DNA of 64,000 nucleotides from RZYY01 sp036794825 (lineage in GTDB: Bacteria; Bacteroidota; Bacteroidia; Bacteroidales; 4484-276), in the NCBI GenBank assembly GCA_036794825.1, contig DAIRGA010000002.1, forward strand, positions 124,001 through 188,000, written 5' to 3'. A program made the position numbers and the translations under genes. Every line of letters begins with the position of its first letter. Position 1 is the stretch's first letter. A model generated the notes under the pieces. The model did not search any database, was not told the DNA's origin, and worked only from the letters and a program-made list of their open reading frames with translations. Below, piece by piece: positions 46,036-54,673 of this stretch.

Positions 46036-47940
46036 TTATTGCATGGAGATTAAAACCAATACATAGCCTTCGCTGTCTTCAAGTCCGGTCATAGCTTTGC
46101 CTATGATGGCGCCTTTGGCCTTTTTCATGTTTTTTGCTTTCATGGCATAGCCTGGTTTTGAAGAGGAGGTGAGGAAATCGCCGGGATTGATTTTCCCATT
46201 GGTATCGGTGGCTTTAACATACACCCTGCCTGTGAGGGCAACGGGATGATTTCCCGATGCTATGCTGTTGTCCTGGCTCATCACCATTCCAGGGTCAATA
46301 CCATTGGCGCCGCTAACTACACCGGCAATCTTTTTGTCGTAAGCCTGTGTGGATTGCTGGAGTTTGCCGGGGAAGCCGGGATGGATGGAGACAATGGTTC
46401 CAGGTTCAATTGATTCTTCAGCGCCATCATCGGTCAACACATCAAAATACTCGGCGAGGTCGGCGCCACCTATGAGGCGGATTTCATCCACCGTGATACG
46501 GCTTTTACCGGTTCCATTATGATTTGCGCTTAGGATGATTTCCGATGCCAGATTGTTTGATTTGAGGGTAAGTTTTCCCCCTGTGTTGGAGCTATTAGAT
46601 TCTAAGAGGGCTGTGGAAGTGCCGTTGTCGTTGTTGAGGGTTATCCGGCCGCCGGCGCCGGAGGGGTTAGCTTCCATAACAGCCCTTGAACTGCCATTTG
46701 AATTGGAAAGGGTCACTCTGCCGCCTGCAGTTGCTGTTGAAGTTAATACAGCAGTAGTTGTTCCATCTGAATTATTCAGGGTTAACGCACCACCTCCTCC
46801 GCCGCTGCCATTCAGATATACAGTTCTTTTTTCAGAACTATTAAACATGTTGATCCATGAGCCGGAAATGGCAGACATAAATTCTCCAAGTTTCTTACTT
46901 CCCTGATTTAACTCAAGCTGCCCTCCGAGGAGTTTTACATTCCCGCCATTAAGTTCAATATCAGTACTGTTGAGTCCATTTGATGTGCCGATGATTTTAG
47001 CGCCTTTGTTCAAAACTATATCACCATTGCCATTGATCTGGATCAGTTTGTCGTTGCCACGTTCGAGTTCCATAAACATCGTATTATCGGGCGAACCCTG
47101 GGGAAGTTTCATACGGAGGATTCTGATATTGGAAAATGGGATTTCAGTCCGCTCAAAATTGATCAGATAATCAAGAACGCTTGGAGTGCCGCCGCCTTTC
47201 ACATCAATGAGCAAATCGGACAAAGGATCGTTGATATTCAGTCTGGCATTCCGATCGTCAGTTCCAATGCCGATGGTTGAAGCATTAAGGTGCCCATCGC
47301 CATTGATTTTCAACACAGTCTGATTACCATATTTCAGATTGAGGAAATCGAAGTTGGTGTGTGAGCCAAACGGCACTTTCATTTGCAGGTAGTGTGTTCC
47401 GGGCAATGGATTGATAGATCTTTCGATGCCAAAGATGTATTCATCAACTTCACTGAGACTTGAACTTGTGATTTTTAGCGATGAGCCTGCGGTGGTGTTG
47501 ATGTGCGTGGTGGCTTCAGGGCCGTTTGTGCCAATGCCAAGCCTTATGTTGTTTTCTTCCCAAACAAAGTTGTCAGAGCCGGTGAGTGCATTACCCATTC
47601 CCCAAAGTGCAACCTGGCCCTCGGTGCCGCTGCCATTAAAATCGCCCGACGACATGCTAACCCATTCGGCGCTGTTCCAGTAAAAGAAGAGGTTCAGGTC
47701 AGTGTCGTAAACCCAAAGCCCTTTTTCGGCTGGAGTAAGATTTGGTGTCAATACATTTAAGCGTTCGTTTGTAGTAAGGCGGTTAGGCAGCAATCCCCGG
47801 TCGGTTGCGCCCAGGTCGAGCGATGAGTGAGGATTGGGGTTGTTGTTGTCAATTCCTATTTGAGCGTTTACGCTACTGATGGTCATTAATACGAGAAGTA
47901 CCAGGCCGAATTTTGAAAATACTGTAAATAAAGTTTTCAT
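46036..47940 (-). CDS. Secreted fibre-like protein with phage-tail-like C-terminus
   Basis: 634 aa with signal peptide ending near VNAQ. The opening NPHSSLDLGATDRGLLPNRL, then LTPAEKGLWVYDTDLNLFFY, is a pattern I know from many uncharacterised Bacteroidetes surface proteins. The middle carries four Gly-rich units of about 22 aa (for example GGRVTLSNSNGSSRAVMEAN and GGRITLNNDNGTSTALLESN), likely a beta-helical shaft. The C-terminal 150 residues (ADLAEYFDV, then PGTIVSIHPG and GRVYVKATDTNGKINPGDFL) resemble the intramolecular-chaperone or trimerisation ends of tail-fibre proteins. No T9SS tail is seen. Flanked closely by a subtilase gene (36 bp) and a T9SS gene (30 bp). Confidence 0.8.
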   Translation of the reverse strand: MKTLFTVFSKFGLVLLVLMTISSVNAQIGIDNNNPNPHSSLDLGATDRGLLPNRLTTNERLNVLTPNLTPAEKGLWVYDTDLNLFFYWNSAEWVSMSSGDFNGSGTEGQVALWGMGNALTGSDNFVWEENNIRLGIGTNGPEATTHINTTAGSSLKITSSSLSEVDEYIFGIERSINPLPGTHYLQMKVPFGSHTNFDFLNLKYGNQTVLKINGDGHLNASTIGIGTDDRNARLNINDPLSDLLIDVKGGGTPSVLDYLINFERTEIPFSNIRILRMKLPQGSPDNTMFMELERGNDKLIQINGNGDIVLNKGAKIIGTSNGLNSTDIELNGGNVKLLGGQLELNQGSKKLGEFMSAISGSWINMFNSSEKRTVYLNGSGGGGGALTLNNSDGTTTAVLTSTATAGGRVTLSNSNGSSRAVMEANPSGAGGRITLNNDNGTSTALLESNSSNTGGKLTLKSNNLASEIILSANHNGTGKSRITVDEIRLIGGADLAEYFDVLTDDGAEESIEPGTIVSIHPGFPGKLQQSTQAYDKKIAGVVSGANGIDPGMVMSQDNSIASGNHPVALTGRVYVKATDTNGKINPGDFLTSSSKPGYAMKAKNMKKAKGAIIGKAMTGLEDSEGYVLVLISMQ

Positions 47941-47976
47941 GATTTATCTGTGTTTAATTGTTTACTGAATTTTTTG

Positions 47977-49836
47977 TTAATTGTTACCTAAAAATGAGTC
48001 GCCATCTATTGATTTCATGATGACGTTTTTATTCATGATGTAATTGAGTGGGACAAATGGTGAAGGATAATCGTTGCCAAAGATGATCACCGCACCTTCT
48101 GCCGGGGGGGCGGGCACAGCGTCAAAAGCGTGGTTGATGCGTTGAAAAACCATGTTTTGAAAACCATTGGGGTTATTCACCAGTTTATCAACGTATTTGG
48201 TGTTTTGGATAAAATCGTAAAGGTACAGACCGCCATGACCGTAAACATGATCAAGTCCCTGTGCTCCCCAGTCTTTGTATAAATTGGCTTTCCGGTACAG
48301 CAGGTAGCGAATGTTGTCGGCGTCCAGGTTTGGTTGCGACGACCACAGTGCAGCAGCAGCTCCAGCCGCATTGGGCGATGCACAAGATGTGCCGATGAAA
48401 TTACCCCCTGTGCCAACCGAAGTACGGGTAGCTCCGGTAATGTCAACTCCCTGCCTGCCTTCGTTGGTTGGCCCCTGGCTGCTGTAGGAAGTATTAATGC
48501 CACCGCTGCCGGGAGGGCTGTTGAATAATTCGCGGTTTACTGCCGCAACTCCAATTACGTTATCGCCCGAGCATGCCGCAGGCCAGGTAATGGAACCCGC
48601 CGGCGTGAAGAATGCCAGTTGATCGGTAGTTACATTTGCCCCAACCCTGTCAGTGCGGCAAAGAATATCAAGTTCAACCGCAGGTCCGGCGAACCGCCAT
48701 ACCATCACAGCTATAGTTTCAGGATTACCAGTTGTGTTGAAATAACTGGCGCTTTCGAATGTTGTCCCTAGATTCCAGTCCATATCAACTATCTGATTGT
48801 TGGTTACCGAAAACAATATCAAATTCAAATCCGTGCCCTGGGAATTATCCCAGGTCAGGTTGACACTGAACAGCGTGCTGTCCTGTAATGTAATCGTGTT
48901 GAGTTCATTGGATAATATCCATTCGTGAAAGCCATTGTTGTTGTCATCATCAAATACGCCCTGCCAGTGCATTTGCCGGCTGTTACCGGCTGCTACAAAA
49001 ACCAATATGCCGTTGTCAGCTGCCAGATTGGTCCAGGTGCATAAACTGTTGTCATCGTCAGTCCAGCTTAATCCGCGATATCCAAGCGACATATTAATGA
49101 TATCCACATCCTGAATAAGGATTGCATTTGCAAGAGCGGAAATGCATTGCGACGATGTGGTAACTTTATACAAATAGTAATCGGCATTGGGAGCATGATC
49201 ATAAATGGTTTCAAAAACCAGCGTTCCATGACTGCTGCCATTAATCAGGGGGGTGGTTGCGAATGTGATGGTATCAACCGGAACGGTTGCCCAGTTGTTA
49301 TCAATAGAGTTTTGAAGGCCGCTGAATCCCACGTCAATCACTGCAATTTTGACTCCCTCACCTCCCGGTGCATCAGGGCTGAGGTAAGAAATGGAATTGT
49401 GAATGTCGCTGTTTGGCCCCTGGTTAAAAGCCTCGGCAGGCGCTGACTGGTAAAGCACATAGCCCTCCGGAAGCGCCTCGGCCAGGGCGATGATTTGCCA
49501 TAGAGCTATGTAAATATAGGTCTCGTAGGCTTCGATAGCCACCACTTCAATATTCAGGGCTTCCAGAACCCTGGAGGGTGGGCCCTGGGTAATATCGGGA
49601 TGGATGATGGTCAATTCAATTTTGCCATCCCTGCGTTGGGGAATCTGCTTCAAATCCAAAATGCTGTCAACAGCAGCAGTGTTGCCGACCTGCGCAGCCA
49701 GCGACAACTCCCACAGCGACAGCTGCAATGGCAAATTGGTAGGGCGATGGAGGCTGGCCGTGTCAATAGGCGATACCTGCGCCTGCAAACCAATGGCCAT
49801 AAAGAGTAGAAACAACAGCATAAAACTTGTTTTCAT
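47977..49836 (-). CDS. Subtilisin-like serine peptidase (S8), secreted
   Basis: 619 aa with signal peptide (LLFLLFMAIGLQAQ). The catalytic triad is visible: Asp168 in VKIAVIDVGFSG, His203 in GSSHGTLVFET and Ser484 in GTSCASPNAAGAA. The oxyanion asparagine is N285 in VAAGNS. About 190 residues separate N285 from Ser484, more than in simple subtilisins. The insert (about 300-400) looks like a PPC-type beta domain (LNTITLQDSTLFSVNLTWD). The end is not a T9SS type A tail. It is the first gene of the operon and is preceded by the two-box promoter described separately. Confidence 0.9.
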   Translation of the reverse strand: MKTSFMLLFLLFMAIGLQAQVSPIDTASLHRPTNLPLQLSLWELSLAAQVGNTAAVDSILDLKQIPQRRDGKIELTIIHPDITQGPPSRVLEALNIEVVAIEAYETYIYIALWQIIALAEALPEGYVLYQSAPAEAFNQGPNSDIHNSISYLSPDAPGGEGVKIAVIDVGFSGLQNSIDNNWATVPVDTITFATTPLINGSSHGTLVFETIYDHAPNADYYLYKVTTSSQCISALANAILIQDVDIINMSLGYRGLSWTDDDNSLCTWTNLAADNGILVFVAAGNSRQMHWQGVFDDDNNNGFHEWILSNELNTITLQDSTLFSVNLTWDNSQGTDLNLILFSVTNNQIVDMDWNLGTTFESASYFNTTGNPETIAVMVWRFAGPAVELDILCRTDRVGANVTTDQLAFFTPAGSITWPAACSGDNVIGVAAVNRELFNSPPGSGGINTSYSSQGPTNEGRQGVDITGATRTSVGTGGNFIGTSCASPNAAGAAAALWSSQPNLDADNIRYLLYRKANLYKDWGAQGLDHVYGHGGLYLYDFIQNTKYVDKLVNNPNGFQNMVFQRINHAFDAVPAPPAEGAVIIFGNDYPSPFVPLNYIMNKNVIMKSIDGDSFLGNN

Positions 49837-49938
49837 TTTAAAATGGGTGTTTGTTCGACAATAGATGATTAACTGTTAGTAAACTTGTAACTTAACACGA
49901 AACTCAGCGCTAAAAAAAGTTTCATGGAATTTTATGGG

Positions 49939-49989
49939 GCAAAAATATCCTCCCGGGAAGCGCTTGTCAATCACATGAAAGTAGATAAA
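49939..49989 (-). promoter_or_regulatory. Two-box promoter of the subtilase operon, shared with the response regulator gene
   Basis: On the minus strand the -7-like box ATATTTTTGC (49939-49948, containing TATTTTTG, an exact TAnnTTTG) is preceded by exactly 20 bp. Before that is a 21-bp block at 49969-49989 whose plus-strand core is CACATGAAAGTAGAT. The same two blocks with the same 20-bp spacing occur at 61511-61561. The upstream block replaces the usual TTTG -33 region, suggesting an activator site or an alternative sigma -35 element. The subtilase ATG is about 100 bp downstream. Confidence 0.7.
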
Positions 49990-50107
49990 TGGAAATGAAG
50001 GCATTCTCCTGCTAAATGAGTCGCATTTCATACACCGATGCCATTCTCTTTCACTTCCTTTCATTGCGCACCACAAAGGATTATCCATAATTATCTGCTG
50101 GTTTTAG

Positions 50108-50139
50108 TTTGCACCAGCAAGAAAAATTATCTTTGCTGG
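50108..50139 (+). promoter_or_regulatory. Candidate promoter and operator for the restriction operon
   Basis: TATCTTTG at 50128-50135 matches TAnnTTTG. TTTG at 50108-50111 could be the -33 box, but the 16-bp spacing is shorter than usual. CCAGCAA (50114-50120) and TTGCTGG (50133-50139) form a 7-bp inverted repeat that overlaps the -7 box, as expected for a repressor site. Confidence 0.5.
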
Positions 50140-50273
50140 GATAAACGTTAGCTGATGGGAAGGGCTGTTGAGCAGCGTTTAATAGCGCAAACAGGGCGTC
50201 GCAAGCATCATAGCCCTCAATTGATGTGAGGCAATTTACCCCAATACTTCATTTAAACAAACTGAAAAGCGAA

Positions 50274-52802
50274 ATGAAAAATGAAGCTCATGCAAGGATT
50301 AAGATAAACCAACTGCTGACTGAAGCGGGATGGAGATTCTTTGACAATGAGGACGGCAAAGCGAATATCTTACTCGAAAACCATGTGAAAATCACGCAAC
50401 ATGAAATTGACGCCTGGGGCTATGATTATGAAAAAACAACAACCGGCTCTTTAGATTTCCTGCTTGTTGACAGCGACAACAAGCCCGTTTGTGTGCTTGA
50501 GGCAAAAAAAGAGAGCCTTCATCCTCTGGTTGCCAAAGAACAAGCCCGAAAGTACGCTAAGACGGTTGGCGCGAGATATGCGATTTTGTCAAACGGAATT
50601 GTTCATTATTTCTGGGACGTAACAAAGGGCAACCCAAAACCTATCTACAAATTTCCTTCACCCGAAGAAATAGGAGCAATCAAAAACTGGAATCCTGACA
50701 GAAATTCCTTAGTCAGCGAAAAAGTAACGGTTGACTACATCGTCAGGGTACAAATGCCTGACTATGCAGAAAGACCTGAATGGAACGGAAGCATTGAAGC
50801 AAGTAAAGATTTTATCTGGTCAAATGGGCTTAGATTTTTAAGACATTATCAATTAAAAGCAATTCAAGCTTTACAAGGTGCTGTAGCAGACGGAAAAGAC
50901 AGATTCCTTTTTGAAATGGCAACAGGAACCGGTAAAACCCTGACTTCTGCGGCTGTAATCAGATTGTTTTTGAGAACCCAAAACGCAAGGCGGGTTTTGT
51001 TTTTGGTTGACCGGCTGGAATTGGAAGACCAGGCTTGGAAGGCTTTTACCGAATACCTGAAGCCTGATTACAGCACATTTATTTTTAAAGAACACAAAAG
51101 CGACTGGCAAAAAGCGGACATTCTGGTAACAACCATTCAATCGCTGATGCACAACGACAAGTACCGGTATGATTTTTCTCCGACTGATTTCGACCTGCTC
51201 ATTTCTGATGAAGCCCACCGCTCGATTTCGGGAAATGCCCGTGCAGTTTTTGAATATTTCCACGGATATAAATTAGGTTTAACTGCTACTCCCAAAGACT
51301 ATCTGAAAGGCGTTGATCCTGAAAAGGTAAAAGAGAACGACCCGCGGGAAATCGAACGCCGGATGTTGCGCGATACCTACACAACTTTCGGATGTGAAGG
51401 CGGCGATCCGACTTACCGCTATTCTTTGCTGGATGGAGTGAAGGATGGTTACCTGATCAATCCAAAGGTATTGGATGCCCGCACAGAAATTACCACCCAA
51501 TTGCTTTCTGACAAAGGTTATGCAGTTGTCATTCCGACCGATGAAGGTGAAGAAACAGAGACCTTTATTTCACGTGATTTTGAAAAGAAATTCTTTTCCG
51601 AAAAGACCAACAGCATTTTCTGCCAGACGTTTCTGGAAAATGCGTTGCGCGATCCGATAACCAAAGAAATCGGCAAAACCATCATTTTCGCAGTAAGCCA
51701 GAACCACGCACGAAAGCTGACCGAAATGCTGAATGAGTTTGCCGGGCAGCTTTTTCCCGGAAAATACCAGTCCGATTTTGCCATGCAGGTAACGTCTCAG
51801 GTGGCTGAAGCCCAACAAATGACCATCAACTTTACCAACAACAATCTGAGCGGAAAAACCACCTGGCTCGAAGGCTATAAATCATGTAAAACAAGGGTTT
51901 GCGTTACCGTGGGGATGATGACAACCGGTTACGATTGCCCCGACCTGATGAACATCTGCATGATGCGACCCATTTTCAGCCCGGCCGATTTTGTGCAGAT
52001 CAAAGGAAGGGGAACCCGAAAAAACACCTTTGAGTTCAAGTTCAAAAACGAACTGAATGACGAAGAAATCATCAGGCACGACAAAAAAGTGTTCTACCTG
52101 TTCGACTTTTTCGCCAACTGCGAATATTTTGAAGAGAAGTTTGACTATGATGAAAAGTTGAAACTTCCGCTCCCAAAAAAAGGAACCGGCATGGGTGGCG
52201 ACGGCGGCGTTGACCTCGATAAATACACCAGTTTTCGTCCTGACCCGCTATTAACCGTAAACGAAAAGGAAATTGGTTACGAAGGGATGCGGGTTGACCG
52301 CGAGCTGTTCAAAAAGTTCGAAGACCGCATTGTGATGGACGACATCATCAAAAATAATGTGGAACTCGGAAACTGGGAACAAGTGGCAAGTCATATTCAA
52401 CATGAGATTTTCGATAAACCGCATGAATACTTCAATCTTGAAAAAATAAGGAAGGCAGCCAAAATTGACCGCAAAGTTTCTATTCGTGAAATCGTGGAGA
52501 AAATCTTTGGTATCATTCCCAAATTCAAGTCAAAAGACGAACTGCTGGAAGAGGAATTCGACAAGTTCATCTCTATCTATCCACCGGAGGAAGATGTAAA
52601 CCTCCGGGCGTTGAAGTATTTTTTCAAGGCGTACATCATTGACCAGGACATCAGAAAAATTATTGAGACCAAAGATTTCCATGCTTTACAAACCCACCCA
52701 ACGCTCACCATTTCACAATTCAGGGCGGTAGCGGCAAAATACAGGGAAGTGATTCCTGTTTACATCAAAGATTACATTAACCTTGATAAATTTGCCGCCT
52801 GA
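50274..52802 (+). CDS. hsdR: Type I restriction enzyme R subunit
   Basis: 842 aa from ATG 50274 (a GTG at 50226 would add 16 residues). The N-terminal nuclease domain has the PD-(D/E)xK pattern: LDFLLVDSDNKPVCVLEAKK, with Asp62, Glu76 and Lys78. The SF2 translocase follows, with ATGTGKT (about 216-222), LLISDEAHRSISG, GLTATPK, TTGYDCPDL and QIKGRGTRK. A C-terminal helical region would contact the methyltransferase. HsdR is the ATP-driven motor and endonuclease. Its stop TGA shares one base with the ATG of the next gene, so translation is coupled. Confidence 0.94.
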   Translation: MKNEAHARIKINQLLTEAGWRFFDNEDGKANILLENHVKITQHEIDAWGYDYEKTTTGSLDFLLVDSDNKPVCVLEAKKESLHPLVAKEQARKYAKTVGARYAILSNGIVHYFWDVTKGNPKPIYKFPSPEEIGAIKNWNPDRNSLVSEKVTVDYIVRVQMPDYAERPEWNGSIEASKDFIWSNGLRFLRHYQLKAIQALQGAVADGKDRFLFEMATGTGKTLTSAAVIRLFLRTQNARRVLFLVDRLELEDQAWKAFTEYLKPDYSTFIFKEHKSDWQKADILVTTIQSLMHNDKYRYDFSPTDFDLLISDEAHRSISGNARAVFEYFHGYKLGLTATPKDYLKGVDPEKVKENDPREIERRMLRDTYTTFGCEGGDPTYRYSLLDGVKDGYLINPKVLDARTEITTQLLSDKGYAVVIPTDEGEETETFISRDFEKKFFSEKTNSIFCQTFLENALRDPITKEIGKTIIFAVSQNHARKLTEMLNEFAGQLFPGKYQSDFAMQVTSQVAEAQQMTINFTNNNLSGKTTWLEGYKSCKTRVCVTVGMMTTGYDCPDLMNICMMRPIFSPADFVQIKGRGTRKNTFEFKFKNELNDEEIIRHDKKVFYLFDFFANCEYFEEKFDYDEKLKLPLPKKGTGMGGDGGVDLDKYTSFRPDPLLTVNEKEIGYEGMRVDRELFKKFEDRIVMDDIIKNNVELGNWEQVASHIQHEIFDKPHEYFNLEKIRKAAKIDRKVSIREIVEKIFGIIPKFKSKDELLEEEFDKFISIYPPEEDVNLRALKYFFKAYIIDQDIRKIIETKDFHALQTHPTLTISQFRAVAAKYREVIPVYIKDYINLDKFAA

Positions 52803-54673
52803 TGAATGAAAGGAAATACAAGGTTTTTATCAGCAGTGTTCAAAATGAGTTTCAATCGGAGCGTGCTGCTCTGGAGCAATTCTTCTCATCGGATGTTTTA
52901 CTGCAATTATTTTTCGAAACCTTTCTTTTTGAACGAATTTCTGCCACAAGTCAGCCGCCGGAAAGTGTCTTCCTGAGGGAGATGCAAAAAGCCGATCTCT
53001 ATATTGGCCTGTTGGGTAAAAAGTACGGATTTGAAGACAAGGATGGGGTTTCGCCCACCGAAAAAGAGTATGAAGCAGCTAAGAAAAAAGAAATTCCACG
53101 CTGGATTTACATTTTAAAAACACCGGAAAAAAGGGATGAAAAGGAAGAGCGGTTCATTGAGAAAGTGAGCAGCGAAGTTTCATGGAAGTTTTTCTCCGAC
53201 ATCGAAAGCCTCAGGAAGGAAGTGTATCACACCTGTATTGAGTTTTTGAAACAGAAGGGAAAAATCGAAAACAGTGATTTCGACAGTTCACTGCATCCCT
53301 ATGCCACGTTTGACGACATTAGCGACAACCTTTTGCAGGAATTCATTGTTTTGGCGCGCGAAAAACGAAATTTTCCCGAAAAACCCAATGCCCCCAAAGC
53401 TGATGTTTTAAAACGGCTGAACCTGACCCGCAACGGGAAAGTGGTAAACAGCGCTTTGCTGCTCTTTTCATCTAATCCACAGCAGTTTTTTCCTTCGGCA
53501 ACCGTAAAATGTGCGCATTTTCACGGAACGCAAGTTCAAAAACCAATACCCGATTACAAGGAATTCGGAGGCACCGTATGGGATATGGCCGATAGTGCTG
53601 TGGACTTCATTCTCTCCAAAATCAATGTTTCAACCGGATCGCGCGACCATGCCAACCTCGTCGAAACGCAGTATGAAATTCCCAGGGCGGCCCTGGCAGA
53701 AGCAGTGATCAATGCTATTGCGCACCGTGACTATTACAGCAAGGGCAGTGTACAGATTTCGGTATTCACCGACCGCATTGAAATTGAAAACCCGGGACGA
53801 CTGCCCGACGAAATAACTGTTGAAGACCTCAAAAAGGTACATTCATCCTATCCGCACAATTCCCTTCTGGCAAATTGCCTTTTTCTCACCGGCGCCATCG
53901 AGCGTTTCGGCACCGGCACTAACGAGATGGTTGATAAGATTAGTAAGAGGGGACTGGTCGAACCTGTATTTGTATCAAGAAACAGCTTTAAGGTTGTTCT
54001 CTGGCGAAAACTATTTGCTTATGGGCATAAGAAAAAAGTTAGGGAACAAGATAGGGAACAAGATAGGGAACAAGATAGGGAACAAGTAGCAGAACAAATT
54101 TTACAGTTGATCCGGCAGATTCAGGGCGAAATGTCAGCCTCCGAATTGATGGATTTACTGAGCCTGAAAGGCAGAAGGAATTTTACAGAATACTACTTGC
54201 AACCATCTATAATGCAGGGTTATATAGAAATGAGCGATCCTGATAAACCTACAATAAAAACGCAAACCTACCGCCTGACAACCGACGGTTTGAAGCTTAA
54301 AGAAGCCATGAAAGCAGCGCCACCCACGCAGGAAACATCGCTAGCTACCGAACAAGTAACCGATCAAGTAGCCGAACAAGTAGCCGAACAAGTAACCGAA
54401 CAAGTAACCGAACAAGTAAGCCGTTTAATAATGCAGTTGGATGATGAAATGAGTATTAAAGAAATATTGAATGTGTTGGGATTAAAACATCGTCCTACCT
54501 TAATTTATGATTATCTAAACCCTTCATTGAATTCAGGTTTGGCAGAAATGACCCAGCCTGATTCACCCAAAAGCCCAACGCAAAAATACCGCCTCACACC
54601 AAAAGGAAAACGTTTGCAACAACAACTCAGAAAAAAGCAACATGTTAGACACCCAGACCAAAAGAAGAATTGA
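52802..54673 (+). CDS. DUF4062 plus COG2865-type ATP-binding protein with duplicated winged-helix domains, embedded in the hsd operon
   Basis: 623 aa. Residues 6-105 form a DUF4062 domain (YKVFISSVQNEFQSERAALE, ADLYIGLLGKKYG and TEKEYEAA). About 170-290 is the middle region of COG2865 proteins. At 293-400 there is a GHKL/HATPase-like domain (RAALAEAVINAIAHRDYYSK, IENPGRLPDEI and RFGTGTNEMVD). Two similar winged-helix domains follow at about 432-500 and 540-615. Each is preceded by a four-residue tandem repeat: REQD/REQV at 414-429 and (T/A)(E/D)QV at 516-539. It starts on the stop of hsdR and overlaps hsdMS by 32 bp. It is probably an accessory regulator or effector of the restriction locus; the biochemistry is unknown. 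Confidence 0.82.
   Translation: MNERKYKVFISSVQNEFQSERAALEQFFSSDVLLQLFFETFLFERISATSQPPESVFLREMQKADLYIGLLGKKYGFEDKDGVSPTEKEYEAAKKKEIPRWIYILKTPEKRDEKEERFIEKVSSEVSWKFFSDIESLRKEVYHTCIEFLKQKGKIENSDFDSSLHPYATFDDISDNLLQEFIVLAREKRNFPEKPNAPKADVLKRLNLTRNGKVVNSALLLFSSNPQQFFPSATVKCAHFHGTQVQKPIPDYKEFGGTVWDMADSAVDFILSKINVSTGSRDHANLVETQYEIPRAALAEAVINAIAHRDYYSKGSVQISVFTDRIEIENPGRLPDEITVEDLKKVHSSYPHNSLLANCLFLTGAIERFGTGTNEMVDKISKRGLVEPVFVSRNSFKVVLWRKLFAYGHKKKVREQDREQDREQDREQVAEQILQLIRQIQGEMSASELMDLLSLKGRRNFTEYYLQPSIMQGYIEMSDPDKPTIKTQTYRLTTDGLKLKEAMKAAPPTQETSLATEQVTDQVAEQVAEQVTEQVTEQVSRLIMQLDDEMSIKEILNVLGLKHRPTLIYDYLNPSLNSGLAEMTQPDSPKSPTQKYRLTPKGKRLQQQLRKKQHVRHPDQKKN
54041..54088 (+). repeat. 12-bp tandem repeat, array 1
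   Basis: Three perfect copies of AGGGAACAAGAT and a fourth ending GTA, in frame inside the DUF4062 gene, encoding the REQD repeats. Because the unit is four codons, copy-number slippage would change linker length without a frameshift. Confidence 0.95.
54348..54419 (+). repeat. 12-bp tandem repeat, array 2
   Basis: Six units of CCGAACAAGTAA, with single-base variants giving TAG or GATC forms, encoding (T/A)(E/D)QV repeats before the second winged-helix domain. The two arrays share the GAACAAG core and flank domains that are duplicates of each other. Confidence 0.95.

Larger units (their letters stand above)
49837..50273. other. Divergent intergenic region between subtilase and hsdR
   Basis: 437 bp holding the two-box promoter of the minus-strand subtilase operon (49939-49989) and a plus-strand promoter candidate for hsdR (50108-50139). 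The remaining 90 bp before hsdR contain AGGGCT and AGCCCT arms about 50 bp apart, which might form leader RNA structure. No small gene is convincing. Confidence 0.55.

Noticed and set aside
54041..54419. Short tandem repeats as a CRISPR-like array
   Set aside because: The units are 12 bp, contiguous, without spacers, and inside a coding frame.
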